NCBI RefSeq assembly: GCF_011305995.1
Contig: NZ_CP049910.1
Location: 4,030,001-4,094,000 of the forward strand
Length of the DNA stretch: 64,000 nucleotides
Direction: 5' to 3'
From: Diaphorobacter sp. HDW4A
GTDB taxonomy: Bacteria > Pseudomonadota > Gammaproteobacteria > Burkholderiales > Burkholderiaceae_C
Part shown: positions 8,035 through 17,094 of the stretch, in pieces
Layout: each line of letters starts with the position of its first letter
Numbering within the stretch: the first letter of the stretch is position 1
Program-made: the position numbers and the translations under genes
Notes under the pieces: generated by a model
What the model saw: only the letters and a program-made list of their open reading frames with translations
What the model was told of the DNA's origin: nothing
Databases searched by the model: none

Positions 8035-10377
8035 TCAGGCGTGTGCAACGGGAGTGTCAGCGGGGGCCTTGGCGGCGACGCGGGATGCGGCGTCGATCAC
8101 CACACCTGCGGCTTCAGCGTCTTCCTCGGCGCGGCGGGCCTGTGCCATGTAGAGGCGCCAGTACGCGCCTTCCTTGGCCATGAGTTCGTCGTGCGGGCCG
8201 ACCTCCACGATCTCGCCGCGGTCCATCACCACCAAGCGGTCGGCCTTGCGCAACGTGGACAAGCGGTGGGCAATCGCAATCGTCGTGCGGCCTTGCACGA
8301 GGTTGTCGAGCGCCTTCTGGATTTCCTTTTCGGTCTCGGTATCCACCGCCGAAGTCGCTTCGTCAAGAATCAGAATGCGTGGATCAATCAGCAGCGCACG
8401 CGCAATCGAGATGCGCTGGCGCTCGCCGCCCGACAGCCCCTGGCCACGCTCGCCCACGAGCGAGTCATAGCCATGTGGCAGACGTAGAATGAATTCATGG
8501 GCGTGCGCGGCGCGTGCGGCAGCGACGATTTCCTCGCGTGTCGCCTCCGGCTTGCCGTAGGCGATGTTCTCGGCGATGGTGCCGAAGAACAAAAACGGCT
8601 CCTGCAGCACAAGGCCGATGTTACGGCGGAAGTCCGACACGGCGATGCGGCGCAGATCCACGCCGTCGAGCTGGATCGAGCCCTCGCTCACGTCGTAGAA
8701 ACGGCAGATCAAGTTGACCAGCGTGCTCTTGCCCGAGCCGCTGTGGCCCACCAGTCCGATCATCTCGCCGGGCTTGATCTGCAGGTTCAGGTGCTTGATG
8801 ACCGAGCGGCTGCCGTAGCGGAAGCTCACGTCTTCCATGGTCAGCGCGCCCCTCACGTTGTTCGGCAGACGCACCGGGTTCTGCGGATCTGGCACGTTGC
8901 TCACATGATCCAGAATGTCGAAAATGCGCTTGGCACCGGCCGCAGCCTTCTGCGTGACCGAAACGATGCGGCTCATCGAATCAAGACGGCTGTAGAAACG
9001 TCCGATGTAGGCAACGAAGGCGGTGAGCACACCGACGGTGATGCTGCCACCCGCCACCAGCCAGATGCCAAAGCCCCAAACGATGAGCAAGCCGATTTCA
9101 GTCAGGAAGGTAACTGTGGGAGTGAAAAGCGACCAGGTCTTGTTCACGCGGTCGTTGGCCTCCAGGTTGGCCTTGTTGGCGTCGGCGAAGCGGTCGGACT
9201 CGCGCTGCTCCTGAGCAAAAGCTTTGACCACGCGGATGCCGGGGATGGTGTCGGCCAGCACGTTGGTCACCTCAGACCAGACACGGTCGATCTTCTCGAA
9301 ACCGGTACGCAGGCGTTCACGCACCAGATGGATCATCCATGCGATGAACGGCAGCGGCACGAGTGTGACGAGGGCCAGCCAGGGATTGATCGAGAAGAGG
9401 ATCGCCGCCGTCATCATCATCATGAGCACGTCGGTCGCGAAGTCGAGCGCATTGAGCGACAGGAACAGGTTGATGCGGTCGGTCTCTGTCCCAATGCGTG
9501 CCATCAGATCACCGGTGCGCTTGCTGCCGTAGTAGTCGAGCGAGAGCTTGAGCAGATGGTCATACGTCTGGGTGCGCAACCCCGAGCCGATGCGCTCGGA
9601 CACCTTGGCCAGCACGAAGGTGCGTGCCCAGCCCAGAATCCAGGCGAGCACCGCAGAGATCAGCAGACCGCTCAGGTAGAAGACTACGGTGCCGGGGTCG
9701 ATCTTCTGGCCGTTCTGGTACGGGATCAGGATCTTGTCCATGATCGGAATCGTCAAATACGGCGCGACCAACTGTGCGCCAGTGGCAGCCAACGTCAACA
9801 GAAAGCCTAATAGCAGTTGATTTTTGTAAGGTTTTGCAAAACGCCAAAGGCGCAGCAGCACCCAAGTCGAGGTCTGCGGCGCTTGCTGGCGCGCGCAGGC
9901 CGGGCATTCCTCGCTGTCTGGCGGCAACGGCGCGTGACAGCTGGGGCACAGCGTTTCCTCTTCCTCGTCGGCGGGCAGCGACGAGCCATCGCGCAGGGCC
10001 GAGAGACGACGTTCGAGCTTGTCGAACTTCTGCATCAGCACCAGCGCCTGTGGGTGACGCGCCAGCGTGAACCGCCAGATTCCGTGGCGCTGGTTGTCGT
10101 CGTGCAGTTCGAGCGTGCCGACCCCACCATGGTCCAGGAGGCGCAGCGACATGCCGGGCTCAAGTTGCCAATCCCGCACATCTGATTTCGCATTGCGGAA
10201 AATAAGACGCTGCGATGTCAACACCAGCAGCCCCTGCTCGAACCGCAAATCGGGTGTCAGGTCAACCTCCAGGGATGCCAGCACGTTTTCATCTGTACCG
10301 AGCTGTGCTCGCACTTGCTGTCCGGCGGGGGAATTCATGACGCCGGCAGCGTCCACAGGATGGTGGTGATTTTGCAT
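8035..10377 (-). CDS. Cyanophycin-locus ABC exporter (fused permease-ATPase)
   Basis: 780-residue ABC half-exporter. Residues ~1-125 resemble a PH/GRAM-like domain (LTSQRLIFRN ... RFTLARHPQALVLM). A zinc-ribbon-like pair CPSCHAPL ... CPACARQ follows at ~140-165, then six membrane segments between ~185 and 480. The ATPase has Walker A GHSGSGKSTLVNLI, signature LSGGERQRISIARALL, Walker B ILILDEATSAVD and H-loop AIAHRLSTL. Members of this family recur next to cphA genes, but the transported substrate is unknown; export of a peptide, lipid or cyanophycin-related product is only conjecture. It shares a 236-bp divergent control region with the first synthetase gene. Confidence 0.88.
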   Translation of the reverse strand: MQNHHHPVDAAGVMNSPAGQQVRAQLGTDENVLASLEVDLTPDLRFEQGLLVLTSQRLIFRNAKSDVRDWQLEPGMSLRLLDHGGVGTLELHDDNQRHGIWRFTLARHPQALVLMQKFDKLERRLSALRDGSSLPADEEEETLCPSCHAPLPPDSEECPACARQQAPQTSTWVLLRLWRFAKPYKNQLLLGFLLTLAATGAQLVAPYLTIPIMDKILIPYQNGQKIDPGTVVFYLSGLLISAVLAWILGWARTFVLAKVSERIGSGLRTQTYDHLLKLSLDYYGSKRTGDLMARIGTETDRINLFLSLNALDFATDVLMMMMTAAILFSINPWLALVTLVPLPFIAWMIHLVRERLRTGFEKIDRVWSEVTNVLADTIPGIRVVKAFAQEQRESDRFADANKANLEANDRVNKTWSLFTPTVTFLTEIGLLIVWGFGIWLVAGGSITVGVLTAFVAYIGRFYSRLDSMSRIVSVTQKAAAGAKRIFDILDHVSNVPDPQNPVRLPNNVRGALTMEDVSFRYGSRSVIKHLNLQIKPGEMIGLVGHSGSGKSTLVNLICRFYDVSEGSIQLDGVDLRRIAVSDFRRNIGLVLQEPFLFFGTIAENIAYGKPEATREEIVAAARAAHAHEFILRLPHGYDSLVGERGQGLSGGERQRISIARALLIDPRILILDEATSAVDTETEKEIQKALDNLVQGRTTIAIAHRLSTLRKADRLVVMDRGEIVEVGPHDELMAKEGAYWRLYMAQARRAEEDAEAAGVVIDAASRVAAKAPADTPVAHA

Positions 10378-10613
10378 TTGGATTATTTTTCGGCCCTTGG
10401 CACCTTCAAAACACTGTCAGTGCCCTCATCTGAATTGTCCACGACAAGAGGGCCAGATTGGCAACACCCGTTTTTAACGCGCTGCCCCCCTCCTCGGCTG
10501 ACATCCCGTCACTCAAGTCGCAATTAACGCGCACAATGCACCTGTTGCGGCCATTTGGTGATCGACAATCCGGTTTCCACTCTGGCAATTCAAGAATTCA
10601 CTAGTTGCAATCC
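10378..10613. promoter_or_regulatory. Divergent control region of the cyanophycin cluster
   Basis: 236 bases between the leftward ABC exporter/DUF1854 unit and the rightward cphA'-cphA unit. It must contain promoters for both directions. I see no clear sigma-70 consensus and no long palindrome; the base composition is lower in GC than the genes on either side. Confidence 0.5.
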
Positions 10614-12788
10614 ATGGCGACATTCAAAGATATCCAACTCTTGCGCACGACCTATCTGCGCGGCCCCAGCGTCTGGACCTACCGACCCGTTCTGGAGGTC
10701 TGGCTCGATCTGGGAGAGTTGGAGGACTACCCGTCCAACAAGATCCCCGGTTTCAATGAGCGACTCACCGCTTGGCTGCCCGACCTGATCGAGCATACCT
10801 GTGGCGTGGGCGAGCGTGGTGGCTTTCTGCTGCGGCTGAAGGAAGGTACCTGGATGGGCCATGTGCTGGAGCACATCGTCATCGAGTTGCTGAACCTCGC
10901 CGGCATGCCCGCCGAATTCGGGCAGACGCGCGAAATCTCCCAACGCGGCGTCTACCGCATGGTGTTCCGATGCCCCGAGGAGTCGGTGGCGCGCACGGCA
11001 CTCGCTTGGGGGCACAAGCTGATCATGGCGGCGATCAACGACCTGCCGTACGATATCAAGCCCGCCGTTCAGGCCATCAAAACAGAGATCAACGACCGCT
11101 ACCTCGGTCCAAGCACCGGCAGCATCGTCGACGCCGCCGGCGAGCGCCGCATTCCCCACATCCGCCTGAACGACGGCAACCTCGTGCAGCTTGGCTATGG
11201 CGCTGCGCAGCGCCGCATCTGGACCGCCGAAAGCGACCAGACCAGCGCGATTGCCGAAGGCATCGCCCAGGACAAGGACTTCACCAAGCGCCTGCTGACC
11301 GCCTGCGGCGTGCCAGTGCCCGAAGGCCAGATCGTGAACTCGCCCGAGGAAGCCTGGGAAGTCGCGCAGGACATCGGCTTTCCCGTCACCGTCAAGCCCT
11401 CCGACGGCAACCATGCACGCGGCGTGACGCTGGACCTGAGCACCGAAGACGACATCAAAACTGCCTTCGCACTGGCTCAGCCTGAGGGCTCCGACGTGAT
11501 CGTCGAGAAATTCATCGATGGCACCGAGCACCGCTTGCTCGTGGTCGGCGGCAAGGTCGTTGCAGCCTGCCGTGGCGAAACCGTGAGCGTAGCCGGCAAC
11601 GGCAAGTCCACGCTGGCCGAGCTGGTGGCCGTGGTCAACCAAGACCCGCGCCGTGGTCCGGAACAGGAATATCCGCTCGACTGGATCAACCTGGACGCCC
11701 CCGCCGTCAAGCTGGAACTCAAACGCCAGAACGTGACGTCCGCCTCAGTGCCCGCGCAGGGCGAATCCATTCTGCTACAGCGCAACGGCAACATGGCTAT
11801 CGACTGCACCGACGAAGTGCACCCCGACGTGGCTTACTACGCCACGCTTGCGGCCAAGATCGTGGGTCTGGACATCGCGGGCATGGACATGATCCTGCAG
11901 GACGTCTCCAAGCCGATGAAGGGTCAGGGCGCGATCCTCGAAGTGAACGCCGGTCCCGGTCTGCTCATGCACCTGAAGCCCACCAGCGGCGCACCGCGCC
12001 CCGTGGGTCAGGCCATCGTCGAGCACCTGTTCCCGACGATCGAAGATGGCACCGGCGCGGGCCGCATTCCTGTGGTCGGCATTGCTGGCACGCGCGAGAA
12101 CGCGTTCATCGCGCGCCTCGTCGGCTGGCTGCTGCAGCTCTCGGGCAAGCTCACCGGCGTGGCGAGCGAACAGGGCATGTTCCTGAACAACCGCCACACC
12201 CAGAAGACCAACACCGCCAACTGGGCGGGCGCACACCGCCTGCTCACCAACCGCCTCGCCCAGGCAGCCGTGATCGAAACCACCGCGCGTTCGATCCTTG
12301 CCGAAGGTCTGGCCTATGACCGCTGCCTCGTCGGCGTGGTCACCGACATGGACGGTTTCGAGACGCTCAAGGACCATGACGTGCACGAACAGGGTCAGAT
12401 GACCCGTGTGATGCGCACACAGATCGACGTGGTGCTCGACGAAGGTGCTGGCGTGCTCAACGCCGACATCGAACAGGTGGCCGATCTTGCCCGCCTGTGC
12501 GACGGCGAGGTGCTGCTGTACTCGATGCAGGCCGACAACGCCCACATCGTCCAGCACCGCGCGGACAACGCCGAAGGCCGCGCCGTGTTCGTGCGCAACA
12601 ATCAGGTGGTACTCGCCACCGGCGCGCAGGAACGTGTACTCGGCACGCTCGATGCGCTGTCGCTGCCCGGCGGTCGCAAGCCCGACACGCCGGCCCTGCT
12701 GGCAGCCATCGCCACGGCTTGGTCGATGGACATCGCGCCCGATCTCATCGGCGCGGGCATCAAGACCTTCGAGTACAACGAGATCTAA
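10614..12788 (+). CDS. Cyanophycin synthetase paralogue CphA' with degenerate ligase site
   Basis: 724-residue paralogue of cyanophycin synthetase. It keeps the N-terminal domain and ATP-grasp part (RYLGPSTGSIVDAAGE, VKPSDGNHARGV, ILEVNAGPGLLMHL). The Mur-ligase-like part is eroded: where CphA has GTNGKTTTTR, this protein reads GTRENAFIAR (about residue 490), and the final Mur C-domain with its DYGHNPDA motif is absent. This layout resembles cyanobacterial CphA2, which joins beta-Asp-Arg dipeptides using one active site. Whether this protein does so is inference. ATG 10614 is chosen over a TTG three codons upstream. The cphA gene follows 81 bases later. Confidence 0.88.
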   Translation: MATFKDIQLLRTTYLRGPSVWTYRPVLEVWLDLGELEDYPSNKIPGFNERLTAWLPDLIEHTCGVGERGGFLLRLKEGTWMGHVLEHIVIELLNLAGMPAEFGQTREISQRGVYRMVFRCPEESVARTALAWGHKLIMAAINDLPYDIKPAVQAIKTEINDRYLGPSTGSIVDAAGERRIPHIRLNDGNLVQLGYGAAQRRIWTAESDQTSAIAEGIAQDKDFTKRLLTACGVPVPEGQIVNSPEEAWEVAQDIGFPVTVKPSDGNHARGVTLDLSTEDDIKTAFALAQPEGSDVIVEKFIDGTEHRLLVVGGKVVAACRGETVSVAGNGKSTLAELVAVVNQDPRRGPEQEYPLDWINLDAPAVKLELKRQNVTSASVPAQGESILLQRNGNMAIDCTDEVHPDVAYYATLAAKIVGLDIAGMDMILQDVSKPMKGQGAILEVNAGPGLLMHLKPTSGAPRPVGQAIVEHLFPTIEDGTGAGRIPVVGIAGTRENAFIARLVGWLLQLSGKLTGVASEQGMFLNNRHTQKTNTANWAGAHRLLTNRLAQAAVIETTARSILAEGLAYDRCLVGVVTDMDGFETLKDHDVHEQGQMTRVMRTQIDVVLDEGAGVLNADIEQVADLARLCDGEVLLYSMQADNAHIVQHRADNAEGRAVFVRNNQVVLATGAQERVLGTLDALSLPGGRKPDTPALLAAIATAWSMDIAPDLIGAGIKTFEYNEI

Positions 12789-12869
12789 GACCGATCACGT
12801 AACCTGACACCAGATGATTTCTCTGCGTTGCCGCACACGAAGCGGCAACGCGACAAAGAAAGAAGACAC

Positions 12870-15446
12870 ATGCAAGTCACCCGCGTCCGAGCCCTCCGTG
12901 GCCCGAATCTCTGGACCCGCAGCACGGCCATCGAAGCCATCGTGCACTGCGACTCCAATGAGTGCGTGTACTCCGACATCGCCGGTTTTGAAAACCGCCT
13001 GCGCGCACGCTTCCCCAAGATCGGCATCCTGCAACCCCACGGTGCAGACCAGCGCCTGTCGCTCGCCCATGTGCTCGAAGTCGCAGCGCTGTCGCTGCAG
13101 GCACAGGCGGGCTGCCCCGTCACCTTCAGCCGCACGCACTCCACGATCGAGCCCGGCACCTTCCAGGTCGTCGTCGAATACACCGAAGAAGCCGTCGGCC
13201 GCAAGGCCATGGAATATGCCGAGGCGCTGCTGCGCGCGGCGACGGACGACACCCCGTTCGACGCCGACAAGGCGATTGCCGATCTGCGTGACACCGATGA
13301 GGACGAGCGCATCGGCCCCTCGACCGGCTCCATCGTGGACGCCGCCGTCGCACGCGGCATTCCGTTCCGCCGCCTGACCTCGGGCTCGCTCGTGCAGCTC
13401 GGCTGGGGCTCCAAGGCCCGCCGCATCCAGGCCGCCGAGCTCGACATGACCAGCGCCGTGGCCGAGTCCATCGCGCAGGACAAGGACCTCACCAAGCGCC
13501 TGCTGCACGCGGCTGGCGTGCCCGTGCCGCTCGGTCGTCCCGTCAAGGACGTGGGCGACGCCTGGGTCGTTGCACAGGAAGTGGGCCTGCCCGTGGTTGT
13601 GAAGCCGCAGGACGGCAATCAGGGCAAGGGTGTGGTCGTCAACATCACCACGCGCGAAGGCCTCGAAGCCGCCTACAAGGTCGCCGAGGAGTTCGGCGAC
13701 GACGTGATGGTCGAGCGCTTTCTGCCCGGTCATGACTTCCGGCTGCTCGTAGTGGGCGGCCAACTCGTCGCTGCCGCGCGCCGCGAACCGCCGCAGGTGC
13801 TCGGCGATGGCGAACACAACATCCGCGAGCTCGTCGAGATCGTCAATCGCGACCCACGCCGCGGCTCCGGCCACGGCACAGCGCTCACCAAGATCCGCCT
13901 CGACGACATCGCCGTCGCGCGCATCGCCTCCGAAGGCCTGACGCCCGAATCCGTGCCCGCACAGGGCCAGCGCGTCGTGCTGCGCAACAACGCCAACCTG
14001 TCCACCGGCGGCAGCGCCACCGATGTGACCGACGACGTGCACCCAGAGGTCGCCGCCCGTGCCATCGAGGCCGCGCAGACCATCGGCCTGCACATCTGCG
14101 GCGTCGACGTGGTCTGCGAGACCATGCTCAAGCCGCTCGAAGAACAGAACGGCGGCATCGTCGAAGTGAACGCGGCCCCAGGCCTGCGCATGCACCTCGC
14201 CCCCTCCTTCGGCAAGCCGCGCAACGTCGGCGTGCCCATGGTCGACGAGCTGTTCGCGCCCGGTCAGGACGGCCGCATTCCGGTCGTCGCTGTCACCGGC
14301 ACCAACGGCAAGACCACCACCACCCGCGTGATCGCCCACCTGTTCACCTCGCACGGCTGGCGCACAGCGATGACCAACACCGATGGCGTCTACGTCAACG
14401 GTCGCCAGATCGACAGCGGTGACTGCTCCGGCCCCCGCAGCGCCCGCAACGCGCTCGCCCATCCCGAAACCGATGCGGCCGTGCTCGAATGCGCGCGCGG
14501 CGGCATCCTGCGCGAAGGCCTCGGCTTCGACCGCTGCCAGGTGGCCGTGGTCACCAACGTCGGCGAAGGCGACCATCTGGGTCTGAACTTCATCACCACC
14601 GCCGAAGACGTGGCCGTGCTCAAGCGCGTGATCGTGCAGAACGTCGCTCCCTCTGGGTACGCTGTGCTGAACGCCGCCGATCCGCTGGTTGCGGTCATGG
14701 CGTCGGTCTGCCCCGGCAAGGTGATCTTCTTCGCCGCCGACCGCCACCACCCCGTGATGGCCACACACCGCGCACAAGGCAACCGCGTGGTCTACGTCGA
14801 TGGCGACAACATCGTGGCCGCCGAAGGCTCGTGGCGCGAAAGCATTCCGCTGCGCGATATTCCGATCACACGCAGCGGCCTGATCACTTTCCAGGTCGAA
14901 AACGTCATGGCCTCCATTGGCGCCGCATGGGCCTCCGGCCTGCCTTGGCAGACCATCCGCCGCGGCCTGGCTGGCTTCATGAACGACAGCGACAACGCCC
15001 CTGCACGCTTCAACGTGATGGACTATCGTGGCGCCACCGTGATCGCCGACTACGGCCACAATCCCGACGCCATCCGCGCACTTGCACAAGCCGTGCAAGC
15101 CATGCCCGGCAAGCGCCGCAGCGTGGTGATCTCGGGCGCAGGCGACCGCCGCGATCAGGACATCGTCGAGCAGACCCGCATCCTCGGCCAGTACTTCGAC
15201 GACGTGATCCTCTATCAAGACGCCTGCCAGCGCGGCCGTGAAGACGGCGAAGTGCTCGGCCTGCTCAAGCAGGGCCTCGAAGGCGCGCCGCGCACCACAT
15301 ACAGCACCGAGATCCACGGCGAGTTCATCGCCATCGATCACGCGCTGGAACGCCTGCAGCCCGGCGACCTGAGCCTCGTGCTCGTCGATCAGGTGGAAGA
15401 AGCCCTCGCCCACCTGAACAAGCGCTGCGCCGAAGCCAAGGCCTGA
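12870..15446 (+). CDS. cphA: Cyanophycin synthetase CphA
   Basis: 858-residue cytoplasmic enzyme that polymerises Asp and Arg into cyanophycin, a nitrogen/carbon store, at the cost of ATP. The ATP-grasp domain shows IGPSTGSIVDAAVARGI, VKPQDGNQGKGVVV and IVEVNAAPGLRMHL. The Mur-ligase domain has an intact P-loop VTGTNGKTTTTR at about residue 475, ECARGGILREGLGFD, VVTNVGEGDHLG and the C-domain DYGHNPDAIRAL. The length matches the family. The start at 12870 gives the usual N-terminus (MQVTRVRALRGPNLW); an earlier in-frame ATG at 12828 adds 14 charged residues. No cyanophycinase gene is present nearby, so degradation must be encoded elsewhere. Confidence 0.96.
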   Translation: MQVTRVRALRGPNLWTRSTAIEAIVHCDSNECVYSDIAGFENRLRARFPKIGILQPHGADQRLSLAHVLEVAALSLQAQAGCPVTFSRTHSTIEPGTFQVVVEYTEEAVGRKAMEYAEALLRAATDDTPFDADKAIADLRDTDEDERIGPSTGSIVDAAVARGIPFRRLTSGSLVQLGWGSKARRIQAAELDMTSAVAESIAQDKDLTKRLLHAAGVPVPLGRPVKDVGDAWVVAQEVGLPVVVKPQDGNQGKGVVVNITTREGLEAAYKVAEEFGDDVMVERFLPGHDFRLLVVGGQLVAAARREPPQVLGDGEHNIRELVEIVNRDPRRGSGHGTALTKIRLDDIAVARIASEGLTPESVPAQGQRVVLRNNANLSTGGSATDVTDDVHPEVAARAIEAAQTIGLHICGVDVVCETMLKPLEEQNGGIVEVNAAPGLRMHLAPSFGKPRNVGVPMVDELFAPGQDGRIPVVAVTGTNGKTTTTRVIAHLFTSHGWRTAMTNTDGVYVNGRQIDSGDCSGPRSARNALAHPETDAAVLECARGGILREGLGFDRCQVAVVTNVGEGDHLGLNFITTAEDVAVLKRVIVQNVAPSGYAVLNAADPLVAVMASVCPGKVIFFAADRHHPVMATHRAQGNRVVYVDGDNIVAAEGSWRESIPLRDIPITRSGLITFQVENVMASIGAAWASGLPWQTIRRGLAGFMNDSDNAPARFNVMDYRGATVIADYGHNPDAIRALAQAVQAMPGKRRSVVISGAGDRRDQDIVEQTRILGQYFDDVILYQDACQRGREDGEVLGLLKQGLEGAPRTTYSTEIHGEFIAIDHALERLQPGDLSLVLVDQVEEALAHLNKRCAEAKA

Positions 15447-15490
15447 CGCGAACGCTGCTCCAAACTCTCACTGACCCGACACGACAAGCC

Positions 15491-15985
15491 ATGCGCCACC
15501 TGATCCGGAAGTCCTTCGTACCAGCACTCGCGCTGGCCTGTCTGTCGCTCTCGGCCTTCGCGGCCGACGGTGAGAAGATCGGCACGGTCGACACCGCCTT
15601 CAAGCTCATCGGCCGCGACCACGACATCATCGTCGAGGCCTACGACGACCCCGAAGTGCATGGCGTCACCTGCTACGTCTCGCGCGCCCGCATCGGCGGC
15701 GTCAAGGGCACGCTGGGCCTCGCCGAAGACCGAGCAGAAGCCTCCCTGTCCTGCCATCAGGTGAGTGCGATCTCGTTCCCGCAGCCGCTCAAGCAGCAGG
15801 ACGAAGTCTTCAGCGAACGCATGTCCATATTGTTCAAGCGCTTGCGCGTCGTGCGCATGGTGGACGCCAAGCGCAACACGCTGGTCTACCTCACCTACTC
15901 CGACAAGCTCATCGACGGCTCGCCGCAGAACTCAGTGTCCGCTGTGCCCGTCGCGCAGGGCACGGTGATTCCGGTGAGGAAGTGA
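15491..15985 (+). CDS. creA: Periplasmic CreA family protein
   Basis: 164-residue protein with a Sec signal peptide ending near AFAA. The mature part follows E. coli CreA closely: IGTVDTAFKLIGRDHDI, VEAYDDPEVHGVTCYVSRA, GTLGLAEDRAEASLSC and LRVVRMVDAKRNTLVYLTYSDK. CreA is a conserved periplasmic protein of unknown biochemical role. Two cysteines in the mature part could form a disulfide. It starts 44 bases after cphA and may be co-transcribed. Its stop codon abuts the stop of the convergent DsbA-family gene with no spacer. Confidence 0.93.
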   Translation: MRHLIRKSFVPALALACLSLSAFAADGEKIGTVDTAFKLIGRDHDIIVEAYDDPEVHGVTCYVSRARIGGVKGTLGLAEDRAEASLSCHQVSAISFPQPLKQQDEVFSERMSILFKRLRVVRMVDAKRNTLVYLTYSDKLIDGSPQNSVSAVPVAQGTVIPVRK

Positions 15986-16651
15986 TCAGGCCTGCGCAGC
16001 CAGCTTCCGCAGCACCTCCTCAAACACCTCCACCGGCTGCCCACCCTGAATCAGATGGCGATCGTTGACGATCACCGCAGGCACTGAGTTGATGCCGTGC
16101 TGATGGTAGAAAGCCTCGCGTTCGCGTACCTCGCTCGCGTATTCGTCTGAATCCAGTATTGCCTTCGCACGTGCCTCGTCGAGACCCAGCTCGCGAACGA
16201 TGCGCAGCAACACGGCGTGGTCACTGGGGTTTTCTCCGTTCGTGAAATACGCCTTGAAGAATGCATGCTTGAGCGCGCCTTGCTGTTCGGCCTGGCCTTC
16301 TTCCCCCTGCCAATGCAGCAGGCGGTGCGCGTCGAAAGTGTTGTAGATGCGGCTGCGCTGGTCCATATTGAAAGTGAAGCCAACGCCAGCGCCGCGCTCG
16401 GTGATCGCCTGCTGGTTCTTGCGCATCTGCTCGGCGGGTGCACCGTATTTGCGCTGCAGGTGCTCCATGACGTCTTCGCCCTCGGGCACCATGTCCGCGT
16501 TGAGCTCGAACGGCTGGAAGTGCAGGTCGATCTGCACCTCATCCTTCACGCGCTCGGCCGCCATCTCCAGCGCGTTCAGCCCAATGGCGCACCATGGGCA
16601 GGAGACGTCGGAGACGAAGTCGATCTTGAGCTTGGTGGGTGCGTTGGACAT
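15986..16651 (-). CDS. DsbA-family (FrnE-like) thiol oxidoreductase
   Basis: 221-residue thioredoxin-fold protein with active-site CPWC within SDVSCPWCAIGLN, the DsbA/HCCA-isomerase insert helices, and the cis-Pro region GINSVPAVIVND. It lacks a signal peptide, so it is probably cytoplasmic like FrnE, a disulfide reductase/isomerase linked to oxidative stress. The start at 16651 has GGAG about 8 bases upstream; a longer start would add eight residues. The end meets creA stop to stop. Substrates are unknown. Confidence 0.9.
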   Translation of the reverse strand: MSNAPTKLKIDFVSDVSCPWCAIGLNALEMAAERVKDEVQIDLHFQPFELNADMVPEGEDVMEHLQRKYGAPAEQMRKNQQAITERGAGVGFTFNMDQRSRIYNTFDAHRLLHWQGEEGQAEQQGALKHAFFKAYFTNGENPSDHAVLLRIVRELGLDEARAKAILDSDEYASEVREREAFYHQHGINSVPAVIVNDRHLIQGGQPVEVFEEVLRKLAAQA

Positions 16652-16747
16652 GGCAAGGACTCCGTAAGTTTTCAATGAAATGACGTGGATGCAATCTACG
16701 CCATTTCCAGTTTCCCCACGCCGTTTCCGGATGTCCTGCGCAACACG

Positions 16748-17089
16748 TCAATGGCTGATCATCCACGGCCTTTTTGACGGAAAGGTCTTGGCCCCGTTCG
16801 GCGCGGTGACCGTCGCCTTGGACTTCACTCCCGAACAACAGCCACACCCCGCAGGATGCTTGAGCCGCTGGTAGTCGCGCGAGCTGCGCGGCTCGTGGCG
16901 GGCGCGCTCGTTCACGTCCATCGCACGGCGCGTGCCGCCCTCGAGCAGGCCGAGGCGTGGCGCGCTGGCGAAGGTGCGTTCGCTCGCGGCTCCGCATTCT
17001 GGACAGGGCGCGGGCACGTTGCGTTCGGACATCGCGCGAAAGGCATCAAATCCGCCGCATGCGCTGCAGGCATATTCATAAGTGGGCAT
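16748..17089 (-). CDS. fmdB: FmdB-family zinc-ribbon protein
   Basis: 113-residue protein starting MPTYEYACSACGGFDAF, with the FmdB zinc ribbon: paired CxxC (SACG-type pair and PCPECG) in the first 40 residues. The tail is basic, with a late CGCC cluster. FmdB was first described as a putative regulator in the formamidase cluster of Methylophilus; its molecular role remains unclear. It begins 5 bases after the fmdA stop codon, so it is translationally linked to formamidase and is the last gene of the urtABCDE-fmdAB operon. Confidence 0.92.
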   Translation of the reverse strand: MPTYEYACSACGGFDAFRAMSERNVPAPCPECGAASERTFASAPRLGLLEGGTRRAMDVNERARHEPRSSRDYQRLKHPAGCGCCSGVKSKATVTAPNGAKTFPSKRPWMISH

Positions 17090-17094
17090 GGCGA

